Assembly (NCBI GenBank): GCA_003693705.1
Contig: RBZT01000934.1
Location: 1 to 34,885 of the forward strand
Reading direction: 5' to 3'
Length of the DNA: 34,885 bases
DNA from: Polymyxa betae
Taxonomy: Eukaryota > Endomyxa > Phytomyxea > Plasmodiophorida > Plasmodiophoridae
The translations under genes and the position numbers were made by a program. Below are positions 18,390 to 28,170 of the stretch, piece by piece; the first letter of the stretch is position 1; every line of letters starts with the position of its first letter. Under the pieces are notes generated by a model. The model was not told the DNA's origin. It did not search any database and saw only the letters and a list, made by a program, of their open reading frames with translations.

Positions 18390-19799
18390 CTAGGCCAGAT
18401 CTGAGACCGACTCGAGTTCACCCTCTTGAACACCGTTGGTGACTTTCAGCCCAACAATCTTCAGGTCAGGATACTCGTCTCCGCCATCTTCATCATCGAC
18501 GGCGACTTCGTATTCGTAATCGGCCTGTCTGTCTCCAAACAGGTCATCGGCGTCATCAGCGAACTCATCGCCAACACTTTCTCCTTGACGAGCGTTGCGA
18601 AGCATATCGTCAAACGCTTCCGCACGTCGCATCTCATCAGCTTCGCGAGCCTTATCACAACACTCAGCCAAATAGCAAAGATAAATCCAACCAAACAATA
18701 CGAAATAACTTCAAGTCTGTCGTAACTATTTAAAAGCATAAAAAGACAAAAAAATGACAACAGGAACAACTGATTCACAAAATCGTATTCAAAATAATGT
18801 AAAAATAGAAGAAAGTTTGCAAAAGGAAACGGCGATCACCTGGCGTAAAGCGGTGCGTTCAGCGATTTCAGCATCGCGACCGCCGCGAGCCCAGGCCTCG
18901 GCACACGACCTCTCGTCGGGGAAGACGGGCCGATCATCCAGATACTTGATGGACGGCAGCGACGCAATCAGCGTCTTCCGGTACGACGGCGTCTGGGCGA
19001 CGAACGGGTTGCCTTTCAGATACAGGACGCGCAGGTTCGGGAGCTGAGCGAGCGTCGCGATTACATCGTCCCCATCACCGAGAAGGTTCTGGGAGAGATC
19101 CAGAACGGAGAGATTCGGTGCCAATTGCAGCAATTCGGCGATATCTTCCGCCGATTTCAGCTTGTTGTTTGCCAGCAGCAGCGCTGACAAAGAGCGGAGA
19201 TTGCCGAGTCCTGAACAACGCGTTTAGTCTATCTGAGAAGATAAAGCTAAAAATCAACAGTTCATTCAGGTGAAGAGAGAAAAGCATTCAACAAAATTTC
19301 ATGGAAATGAGTTTGAAAAAGCTCCAAAAAAACGAAGAAAAATGCCATCGATAGAACAATATGAATTAGTTTCTGCCAAATTGCATGAAGCCTCGAAGCA
19401 ATCGTTTGACGCTTTGATGGCGTTCTCTTCCGACCTTCAATTCTGGTGATCATATTGTTGGACAGATTCAGGGTATCGAGATGAACGAGCGCGTCGAGAT
19501 TCTCGATTCGGCCGATGCAGTTCTCGTGCAGATAGAGCGATCGCAGGTCGACGAGATGGTCGAGACCCTGAATCGCAGCGAGGCCATTCCCCTCCAGATA
19601 CAGAACCCGTAAACCGACGTATTCGTCGAGGTTCTCGATGGCACGAAACCCTAAACCCTACCATCAATAGAGAGACCAGGCCCAGCCGTCAGTTCGCTCT
19701 GCCTTTATAATGCAGATAGAGCTTATCGTTGACCTCCGGGGTCATATACAGGTTCAGATCGCGGCAGATCTTGCGCAGGGCGTCTCGGGACATCTCCAT
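18390..19799 (-). CDS. DNAAF1: Dynein axonemal assembly factor 1 (ODA7/LRRC50)
   Basis: DNAAF1 is a cytoplasmic leucine-rich-repeat factor needed to preassemble axonemal dynein arms, so the organism makes motile cilia. Exons 19703-19799, 19435-19650, 18840-19210 and 18390-18650 join in phase to 314 residues. Landmarks: the N-terminal [20 protein letters not shown] then LYLHYKG; successive LRRs of the SDS22 type ([48 protein letters not shown]); the LRR cap [20 protein letters not shown]; and AEAWARGG, characteristic of this family. The C-terminal tail is acidic (residues 230-314) and shorter than in animals. Intron 1 (19651-19702, 52 nt) needs a GC donor (AAAG/GCAGAG), and its acceptor lies inside a TTTAGGG tract. 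Introns 2 and 3 are 224 and 189 nt. The last acceptor (18651) was picked because it gives a continuous charged helix. Confidence 0.9.
19647..19661 (-). repeat. Telomere-like tract at the DNAAF1 intron 1 acceptor
   Basis: On the gene's strand the sequence GTAGGGTTTAG/GGTTTC contains the splice acceptor; the tract crosses the intron-exon border. Confidence 0.75.
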
Positions 19800-21058
19800 G
19801 GCGCCAGGCTCGATAATCGACGACGTCCAATGACGACTGCATCAGATGCAGCAACAGGCAGAGGCGCTGTGACCGCCTGCACCACGAGAATGTCGTTCTC
19901 GATGGTGAACACAAAATGACGGGCGACACGATCGCTGGAATTTTTTTTTTTTTGAAAAAAAAGGATTTAATCTGCCCTGGTTACGGTAACGTTTAATGTG
20001 GCGATTATCAGTGATCGGAACAGGTTTAGGTCTGTTACGATACACAGACGTGTGAGATCATCTCCGTGATGATAGTCTGGCGTTCGGGTTTCCACACGCA
20101 AGGAAACGTGGCTCTGTGGCGTGAAAGCGATTCAGTAACACCAACTATGATCCCCCCCGTTATCATTTCAGGATAATAAACCTTTTGGAAAATTCGATGA
20201 AAAAAACCTGTTGGTTTTCGATCTGTAACAATAACGGAATCTGTTCCTGGCACAACACGATACCAAGAGACGGCCAGAATTGTTTATTGACTTGAGCATG
20301 ACCAGCGACCGTAACTGCAATCTGCAGAGATGGTCCCCCATGTCAACATTCACTGACTCAAAACCCTGTCTTGCGATGGTCTAAAACCGCATTAGACCGA
20401 GTCCATCAGCGTGATCCACCGCCGCATCCCTGAACGGTTTCGAGTTCGTTCACGAACGTCGTCGGCCAAATCTCTGGAAATCAACATTGGCTCTCTCCTG
20501 TTCTATAGTATATTGTGCAGCCATGCAATCGTGGTCTGGTTTGGTCGTACCCAGTCACTGACAGGACCACTGAGACATACTGGTCCAAAGGTCTTCGTCC
20601 TCAACTGACAGCTCGGCCGATCATCAGACCACGATACATTTCTAACACGAACGAAAAGGACCATCAACAGAGAGTCGAAATTCGTTCACATTTTTTAACA
20701 GATTTTTTACTAAAACTATCAGAGACCCATCAAACTCAATACAGATCGCTCTGGACTTTTTGATCGCCCATCAGACAGCACGACCGGCCCTTTTGGGTGG
20801 TGGGCCAGCACGGCCGGGCAGCAGCAGCAGCAGCAATCATTATCATCCGACCCCGCGGCGTCCTGCGTCTGAGTACAGTCAATCCGGCCGTACCCGACGA
20901 TTCCATGCCGATCTATCCGTCCTCCCTGCGGAGAAATGCAGCTCGCGATCGCCCCCTACCTAGACCTTCGAGTACGGTCCGTTTTTATTTTCTCTCGCGG
21001 TTCGCTGTTCGGGTGACGATTGACGCTGGGCGGAAATTCATCTCGATAACGTTCGGGG
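19800..21058. other. Intergenic DNA, upstream of two divergent genes
   Basis: Separates DNAAF1 (minus) from the secreted coiled-coil gene (plus). It contains a T-run next to an A-run (19939-19961, able to form a hairpin) and a (CAG)n-like stretch at 20820-20834. A minus-strand segment at about 19855-19925 reads HFVFTIENDILVVQAV and might be an upstream exon, unproven. Confidence 0.3.
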
Positions 21059-22894
21059 ATGTCTCGAATCAGCTGGCTGACCGCGGCCGCCTTCGTCGGC
21101 GTCGCCGCCGCCCGTCGTCATCAGGCCCCGGACGAGAAGGCGATCCTGTCGCGATCGATGTCGGAGTCGTTGGCTGAGATCGCGGCCCCGTTCCTGGACA
21201 AGGCCGAGATCGACGCCCTCGTCGACCTGACCGCCCCCAAAGACCAGCTGATCGCCCAGATCGACGGCATGCAGAAGCAGATCATCGCCGAATGCAACCA
21301 GGAGCAGGCCAACTTCGACGCCTGGCTGTCGGCCAAACAGGCCGAACTCTACAACGATCAGCAGCAGGTCACGACGCTGAAGACGCAACAAACGCAGCTG
21401 CAGAATCGCGTCGATCAGATCAAGGGACAGATCACAGGCCTCGGACAGACCCAGACCGATCTCCAGACGAAGCTGGTCTCGGCCAAAGACCTGCTCACGA
21501 CCTTCCAGAAACAGCTGCAGGATGCGACCGATCTGCGCACGAAGACCCGCAACCAGAACCTGGCCACGATCCAGCAGCATCGCGACTCGCTCCAGACGCT
21601 CGCCGATCTCCGCGCTCTGGTCGTCGCCCTTAAGACCGACTCCAACACGGTCCTCGCCAAGTTGAAAGAAGTCCCGACCGGCAACGCCAAGGTCGACGCT
21701 CTTGTCGACACCGTCAAGGCCGAGCTGGCCCGCGCCAAGAACCAGGACCCGCAGATCAAGGCGGACTTGAAGAGCAAGCTGCTGGGTCTGATCGATCAGA
21801 TCTCGTCCGGCGTTCAGGAGTCGCTGAATCTGTACATTCAGCAGGAGACGTTGCAGCAGCAGAAGTTCGAGAACGAGATCCGCCCAGGTCTGGTGCAGAT
21901 GATCGCCCAGGCTCAGACGCAGATCGATTCGTTGCAGGCGCAGCTGGCGCAGGTCCTCGGCCAGATCGGGACGCTGACGACGACGCTGAAACAGGCGCAG
22001 ACCGATCTGGATCAGGCGACGAATCAGCTCCAGACCCTGCTCGGTCTGATCGAATCGCTTCAGGTCCAGATTCAGACCGCCAAGGACGCCCACGCCGTCA
22101 AACAGCAGCGCTGCAAGACCGACCTGGACGCTCTCGAAGTCGTCCGCCAGTTCATCGTCGCCAACATAAACGGTCTCACGCCCGGCAACAACTGCAATCC
22201 GCAGAGTCCGAACTGCGCTCGTTGTCTGTACAACGATCACTGCCAGAACGGCCTCGTCTGTACCGATCAAGGGACGTGCGGAACGCCGCCGACCACGGCG
22301 CCGCCGAAACAGCCCTACTACCAGCTGCTGCCGAAATCGCCGCCCACGGGATGGTCGCAAGGCCGTCGAGTCGACGTCGGCGTCGTCCCTCAATCGTCGT
22401 TCCAGCTCAACGACTTCACGTATATCTTCAAGTATCAGCAGCTGCAGCCGGCCAATGGATGGGCGAATCTGTTCAACGTTCTGAACGTCGGCGATGGATG
22501 GCCGTTCCCGAATCAGGCGGCGCTGTTCCTGTTGAACAACATGTTCGAGATCGACGTCTGCCAGGATGGCGTCGCGTGGCCGAATTCGTATTGGTATCGG
22601 AACTTCTATCTGGATAAGGTCGAGCTGAACACGTGGACGGCCGTCGCCTTCATCGTGTCGGGATCGACGAAGACCGTGACGTTGGCGTACCGTGACGGCG
22701 CCGGCAAGGTCCGCACGCAGGCGTACCCCGACTTCCATGGAAAGCCGCAGAAATGGGGCCCGGGCGCGATCGGCGCCTACGTCAACGGCCGTGGTTATAA
22801 CTCGCTGGTCGCGAACTTCGCCGATTTCCGCAGATACGATCAGGCTCTGGGACCCAACGATGTTCAGGCCGTCTTTAACGAGTTCTTCGCCTAA
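21059..22894 (+). CDS. Secreted coiled-coil protein with six-Cys module and lectin-like C-terminus
   Basis: A single uninterrupted exon of 611 codons with strongly GC-biased third positions, suggesting high expression. Residues 1-19 form a signal peptide (MSRISWLTAAAFVGVAAA). Residues about 40-365 are a long Gln/Leu-rich heptad coiled coil. Residues 379-407 hold six cysteines (CxxxxxxCxxCxxxxxCxxxxxCxxxxxC), like small disulfide modules of secreted proteins. A Thr/Pro linker (PPTTAPPKQP) follows, and residues about 420-611 resemble a concanavalin/LamG-type beta-sandwich (FTYIFKYQQL, NTWTAVAFIVSG, VTLAYRDGAG, ANFADFRRYDQAL). Likely an extracellular matrix, cyst-wall or surface protein; the domain calls are by pattern only. 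It has no introns, unlike its neighbours. Confidence 0.8.
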   Translation: MSRISWLTAAAFVGVAAARRHQAPDEKAILSRSMSESLAEIAAPFLDKAEIDALVDLTAPKDQLIAQIDGMQKQIIAECNQEQANFDAWLSAKQAELYNDQQQVTTLKTQQTQLQNRVDQIKGQITGLGQTQTDLQTKLVSAKDLLTTFQKQLQDATDLRTKTRNQNLATIQQHRDSLQTLADLRALVVALKTDSNTVLAKLKEVPTGNAKVDALVDTVKAELARAKNQDPQIKADLKSKLLGLIDQISSGVQESLNLYIQQETLQQQKFENEIRPGLVQMIAQAQTQIDSLQAQLAQVLGQIGTLTTTLKQAQTDLDQATNQLQTLLGLIESLQVQIQTAKDAHAVKQQRCKTDLDALEVVRQFIVANINGLTPGNNCNPQSPNCARCLYNDHCQNGLVCTDQGTCGTPPTTAPPKQPYYQLLPKSPPTGWSQGRRVDVGVVPQSSFQLNDFTYIFKYQQLQPANGWANLFNVLNVGDGWPFPNQAALFLLNNMFEIDVCQDGVAWPNSYWYRNFYLDKVELNTWTAVAFIVSGSTKTVTLAYRDGAGKVRTQAYPDFHGKPQKWGPGAIGAYVNGRGYNSLVANFADFRRYDQALGPNDVQAVFNEFFA

Positions 22895-22919
22895 TTCGGA
22901 CGGCTCTGCATTTACTTGA

Positions 22920-22925
22920 AATAAA
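22920..22925 (+). terminator. AATAAA polyadenylation signal
   Basis: AATAAA begins 26 nt after the stop codon of the secreted coiled-coil gene, the usual place for a eukaryotic polyadenylation hexamer. Confidence 0.5.
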
Positions 22926-23339
22926 TTTAGCTTTTTGATCTTCGATGTGTCATCCAAAGGAAGAGGAGTTTTGTATAGTTAGCAACCTGTATGAAGTTTA
23001 CCAGACCCAATTCCGAGAAATCGCTAATTCAATCTGAAATGGAGCGAAGTATTAACAAAAGTCACTAAAGGGATATTTACTATTTAGGAACCATTCAATT
23101 GGAGCATTCAATAACTGAAATAAACCCTATCTGAGCGGTATTTCTTCTTCAAGCAATTAGTGAATTACAAACTCAAATCTATTAGAGACATGGAAACTGT
23201 TGGAATCCCTTGCTTGGATGAAGGATGTCCATTGCCTTTGCAGCAGTGAGTCCTAATCGAAAGGTCTCCTAAGAAGCGATCACGAAACAGGGATGGCCTT
23301 CCAAAGGTGGGTGTCTTGTCGCATTTATTTGGAATGAGC
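22926..23339. other. Intergenic, AT-rich
   Basis: No coding frame or repeat recognised between the coiled-coil gene and the 27-bp tandem repeat. Confidence 0.4.
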
Positions 23340-23420
23340 GCAGCCCCGCTATCGTCAGAGCAGAGCGCGGCCTCCCTATCATTAGAGCAGAGCGCGGCCT
23401 CGCTATCATTTGAACGCAGC
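23340..23420. repeat. Tandem repeat, 27 bp x 3
   Basis: Three imperfect 27-bp units start at 23340, 23367 and 23394; units 2 and 3 share GCGGCCTC-CTATCATT. The period is a multiple of three and both strands stay open (minus frame: SNDSEAALC, SNDREAALC, SDDSGAALI), but there is no other evidence for a gene. Confidence 0.6.
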
Positions 23421-23927
23421 CCACTCTCCTCTGAATATGGAAGCTTCTCCCCAACCATCGCGTTCATTGCAATACAGCTCAAGACACCTTAAAAGGACAG
23501 TGTTTCAATTTGATTTCGAAAAAGCCCGTAATTTTAGTAATAAAATTTCGTGTTTTTTCAGAAATCCTCATTTATTCCAATTTATTCACAGCCCGCATTG
23601 GGAATCGACGATGGCTCTTGTATTTTTTGACAGCAACTTCAATTTGCTGTGGAGTCAAAGAATTACCTCTGTCATCCCTTAAGCGGTAAGCGTCCATATA
23701 ACGGTAGCATTTTCATCATCATCGCTAAGAGGGTAAACTTCCGGACAGTCGATTTTCAATGACCGCCTCTCTATGGGTTTCTTAGAGCCGATAACTTCTC
23801 GCGCTGCTTCCAGCTGCCTCCATCTGCGGTTTCTTGGAGCCATGTATCCGCACATGTTATTGCAAGGAGGCTGCGCACACAATTGCGCGAGACTAAATAA
23901 AAGTGCGACAGTCTCGCGGAAAAATAT

Positions 23928-23935
23928 GCGGTCGC
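23928..23935. repeat. hAT target site duplication, left
   Basis: GCGGTCGC directly precedes the left TIR; an identical copy follows the right TIR. Confidence 0.9.
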
Positions 23936-26917
23936 CAGTGGCGGAGCCAGAAATGTTTCTCTGAGGGGGTCCATCGCAGAAAACCCAGTTGTAATAGTGT
24001 GTATTTAAAAAAATTAAAGTGGACTTCTCACAGGCGTCTGGATTTCATATCGCGAAACAGAGATATCACTTCATCTATAACAACTCCTCGGGAAATGCCC
24101 TTTTCGATGTATAGTAAGAGTAAATCAACCATCCAGGCGTCACCCATCGAAGAGCGGAGGCGCGTCTTAACAATTTTCATTGCAGAGAATGATCGCTCAG
24201 TTGAAGCAGTGGAAACTGGCAATGTTAGAATCAGCCGCATTAAGCGACAGTAGATTGGGAAGGTTTGATCCAGCCCTGTCGATATCAAAGCAGCTAAGAG
24301 ATCGCTAATGGTTTCAATGTTGCTCTGAAAGTCCGGATGAAACGAAACAATTCCTCTGAAGTTGTGAAGCTCTGCCTCAAGAACGGAACGATCCGTGTCA
24401 GGGAAGTCACTTTCGTATACAGCAGCTAATTTCATAATCTTTGCTGGATCGAAACGACGAAAATCGAAGCTCGGTTGTAAGCATGATGCGAGCTCCATAA
24501 TCCGAGAAAGCTCGTCATTAAAGCGATGATCAAGCTCACATTCGATTTTGTCGATCACAGGAAGGAAAACCTCAAGCTTATAAAATTCTTGGAATGTACG
24601 GTCATTACTCTCCACAGGCCGGCCACGAGCTCTTAGTTGTTGCCACTCATCATCAAGCTCTGGAACACAGATGTCGTTTTTTTGGCAGAAATCAATGGTC
24701 GCATCCAGAATTTTCTGGAAATTGTCTCGCAACTATTGCAGATCATGCTTTGCCGCAGCGATCATCTCACAGGCGTTACCATAATCCTGGGTCTTTTTCT
24801 GCAATGCAGTGGACAAGACGTTAGTAATGCCGAGAACTTCAGTCATCAGCGACAGACAAAATGCGAACTCAAATGTCGACACCCATTCTAAGGTCACGCT
24901 TGCCTCCACACGTTTAGAAGGATTCGCGGCATCTTCCACAACCATTACCAAAACCTCACAAATTGCAGGATACATATTGATGATGCCCTTCAAAGCAGAA
25001 AAACGACAATTCCATCGAGTATTCGACAGAGTGCCAATGTTCATAGGTTGATTCTGTCCGCGCCCTGATGTTAGGGACCCTGGCATCCAAAACTTTTGCT
25101 GCGTGTGATTCTCGTAATGCGTCACTCCGCTTACAAGAAGCTCCACAAACACTGAAAATCTCTTGGACAAAATGGAAAAACTTCGCGATGGGCTGGATGT
25201 CTGCTGCAACGGCCACAATAACCAAGTTTAGCCGGTGAGCGAAACAATGAACATAAAATGCAGACGGAGCCTCTGATCGAATTAAAGCCTGAAGTCCGTT
25301 AAATTCCCCCCTCATATTAGAAGCTCCATCGAAAGCTTGACCTCGGAGTTTCCCAATCTCTAATCCAAACTGCTCAACGAAGCTCAGCAATTCCCGAAAT
25401 TCGTGTCCCTGACATGAACTGCACCAACGAATCTTTCCACAATTTTTCCTGAATTGTCCACAAAGCGAATAACGATGCTCATCCACTCCTTCTTGGCTGA
25501 ACATCCTGCTTCATCAACAATAACGCTATAAAATTGTTCGCCCAGCTCTTTACGAATCTGCTTACGAACGATAACTGCTGCTGCTTTCACCAACTCCTTC
25601 TGTACGTCCGGAGATGTGTACTTGGCATTTTAAGGCAAACTTCTAACAGCCTTTTGCAATTGTGGATCAAGCTGGATAAGGAAATCTAGAGTTTCAAGAA
25701 CGTTTTCCCCCTATTCAAGGAGTCAGCAGTCTCGTCGTGTCCACGAAACGCCAAGCCCTGTCTTGCAAGATGCAGTACAGTTTTGGTAACTGCCACTATG
25801 TGCTTTGACTGAGCATTCTTCTGATTTTGGTCAAGAGTTGAAAGAATTGTTGGCAGGACTTTGGACTTCCGTAAATTCATCGCCGTCACCGCAGCATTAT
25901 GATCGCGGGAATTTTCGTGTTTCACAAGGCCTTTCCCTTTTTCCAGAGCATGTTTCCAGTTTCTGAAACCTGAAGAAACAAACGTTCCATTGGAGCCACT
26001 CTGGGCATGTGTTGGTGTGAAAAGGAAGCATGTGAAACAGAACGCACTCTTGTCAAACGGAGAGTACTCCAACCACCAATACTTTTTGTACCAAGACACT
26101 TGGAACTTTTTTCCTTTCTCGGATGGTCCTGAACCCAAGTTGTGTGGTTGAAAGGGACCAAGTTCAAAATATTTGTCAATCAAAACCTCTTTTGATAGGA
26201 ACTCCGAGCGACAAAAGACACACGCAGAAAGGGATCCCTCTCCAGCTTGTCATGAAATGATTGGATACCAATTGACGGACCAACCTGAGCATCAATCCCA
26301 GCATGCTCTGAGGAAGGCTCTCTCAGGTGAGGTAATTGTTGAGCCAAATTTTCAGCCTGCTCAGGTACAATTTTGGGGCGCTTGGAGAAGAAGCTGCTCA
26401 ACGTCTGTTGGGTTCGAGGAATAGCAGACATTTTTTTGTTGAGATGTTTTTCAAGATTTAAATGGTTTTTATAAAGTAAACCAATTGAGCAGTCGTTTCC
26501 AGATACGAAAATATCAGGCTGGTTGCTTTTTCTCGGACATCTTGACTGCAATCGGAGAAAGAAGATGGCCTATTGCGATCAAGGCCCAGAACGTCTAGCT
26601 CTCGCTTAAGTTCAATCAAATGGTCCTCCTGTGAGCGTTGGAGAGACATTTCGAAAGTCAAGATTGCAGTGACAGATTGATAGCGAAGGAATAACGTTTG
26701 TCGACTGTCTCGCCTCTACGACCGTGTGCGAGGGAGTCATGAGTCCGCAGACCGCGCATTTTTTGTTGTAACATTGTTTTTAATGCCTAAATCAGCTTTT
26801 TATTCAATTTTACGAAGTATACAGTTTGAAAAATCTCTGGATTCCTATCTTACTGCAATAGACCCTTTTTTGTGAGGGGGGGTCAGGCCCCCCAATCCCC
26901 CCGTCCCTCCGCCACTG
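23936..26917 (-). mobile_element. hAT-superfamily DNA transposon (2982 bp)
   Basis: The termini share CAGTGGCGGAG (11-bp TIR, left 23936-23946, right as the complement ending 26917). Perfect 8-bp duplications, GCGGTCGC, flank it. Eight-base duplications, a CA(G)TGG-type TIR and an internal transposase with the hAT dimerisation motif are the three diagnostic marks of hAT elements. It lies inside the TIR element 23475-27145, so it arrived later. The intact TSD suggests a fairly recent insertion, but the transposase is broken. Confidence 0.93.
24028..26551 (-). pseudogene. hAT transposase (TTF-zinc-finger / ZMYM1-like type), disrupted
   Basis: Reading 26551 to 24028, segments appear in family order. 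First an N-terminal part with QQTLSSFFSKR; then the TTF-type finger region with WYKKYWWLEYSPFDKSAFCF and HENSRDHNAAV; then the DUF4371-like RNase H core with YSVIVDEAGCSAKKEWMSIV and GQAFDGASNMRGEFNGLQ; then FAHRLNLVIVA and SNTRWNCR; and the C-terminal dimerisation domain with LTLPVSTASTERSFSAMK. The frame is broken at least four times: shifts near 26180, 25700, 25400 and 25155, a stop near 25631 and a TAG at about 24733 between AAAKHDLQ and LRDNF. An intron could explain at most one or two of these. The element would depend on another transposase. Confidence 0.88.
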
Positions 26918-26925
26918 GCGGTCGC
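26918..26925. repeat. hAT target site duplication, right
   Basis: GCGGTCGC, identical to 23928-23935. Confidence 0.9.
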
Positions 26926-27147
26926 AAAAATGTGAAGTTTCAAAAACCTTTCCACCTATATAACTTCGGACGGTAACAGGGGCCGCAGTTTTTATTTTTT
27001 TTTTATTTCTGATTCTGTAATTTTGTTTATCTCCTCGAGATCTATCGATTGACAATGAGAAACCCATGAACAGCCAAATTGGGCCTTCCCATATACAAAT
27101 CTCCGTGGCTCCTAACAAATTGTCTCTTTAAGGTGTCTTGAGCTGTA

Positions 27148-28110
27148 TGTGGCGAATTCGTGGTTTCAGCTCTCGATACCATCCGCGCACGTATTTGTTG
27201 ACAAAAGGCCGATCGGGTGATCAGTACGACCTCTGTCGATATGCCGGCACTCCACCTGCGCGACGTCCAGCGTTCGCTGCTCTCACTCTGTCGTGAGTTT
27301 AGGATTATCTAATCTGTTGTTGAGAAATTTGGGACGTCATTGTCGTCTCAATCATGAATTACTGCTGGGTCTGTACGCCCTTCGACACAGTGAGGACCGA
27401 AAAACATCACTTTATTAATTTCATAAACGTGGCCATTGCGTGAGTTTTATCTGTTATAATCGACTTTGTAATCGACTTTGTACACAATAAACCGGCCATA
27501 TATTGATGTTTCGCCCTTCATTGTGCATTCCAACATTTTCAGTCGGGCGTCGCCCTCTTTCAACGCTTCTCATCCTGCATAGTTCAAGCAGTTGGCCTGT
27601 TGCTGCTCATGCTGCTCTCAGAGTGGCGCTCCTATCCAATGACTACCTCCCCAGCTCGAATCAGTGAATAATGTATTTGGAAAACCATAAATGGATGTTT
27701 AGAAGTGACCCCATGGATACCCCATGGGGTGGAATGTACGGTCCGATTGGATCATGCACCGACTTAATGGTACACTTGATTCTCTACCTGACCATGATCA
27801 AGTTTCATCAGCTGGCTGAACCCGTCGCTGGCCCGTTTCCGGTCGCTGTACAGGCGAATGTTTCAGTGTCGCGGACGCCTGAGCTCGGGTTGGTGACTGG
27901 AAAGGAGTATTGCTCTGGAAGCAATCCAGAGAAATCAGAAGAACTAAGGTATATAGCCGACGATGGATCAACATTTTGATTGAGTCCATGTCCGGGTTTA
28001 TATCTTTTGATTTTCCAGGCTGGAAACGGACTATTTGCTCACTTATTATGCCAATAAGTCTGCTAATTTCATTGTATAGACCTTATAAACGGTTACGATC
28101 CATCATGTAA
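27148..28110 (+). pseudogene. Possible decayed copy of the first two-TM family member
   Basis: No intact gene. Open segments read a hydrophobic helix (VQAVGLLLLMLL, about 27580-27620), a central part (27671-27979) and a last segment with a second hydrophobic helix followed by RPYKRLRSIM (to 28110). This topology resembles the protein at 29237-30945 (TM1, ectodomain, TM2, basic tail). Its place directly before the clear decayed copy of the second member (28171) mirrors the intact pair's order and close spacing. Residue similarity is weak, so this is mostly a context argument. Confidence 0.3.
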
Positions 28111-28170
28111 AAATGGAGGATAGCCGCTTCTGTCATGGTCACTGATCTAACATCGGTCTTGGTGTTGATA

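Larger units (their letters stand above)
23475..27145. mobile_element. Short TIR DNA transposon (TA-flanked), interrupted by a hAT element
   Basis: The left end at 23475 and the right end at 27145 are inverted copies. Both begin CAGCTCAAGACACCTTAAA (19 bp identical), and the match extends to about 25 bp with two mismatches. Each end is flanked by TA (23473-23474 and 27146-27147), the target duplication of Tc1/mariner-type elements. Removing the inserted hAT element and one copy of its 8-bp duplication leaves about 681 bp, a MITE-like or internally deleted element. The interior has a 60-70-codon minus frame (23679-23882) and no recognisable transposase. The superfamily is inferred only from TA and the CAG start. 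Confidence 0.62.

Noticed and set aside
21038-22957. 639-codon open frame on the minus strand opposite the secreted coiled-coil gene
   Set aside because: It is the antisense shadow of a gene with strong GC3 bias; its product is a low-complexity Arg/Leu/Asp mix without a domain, while the plus frame has a signal peptide, coiled coil and Cys module.
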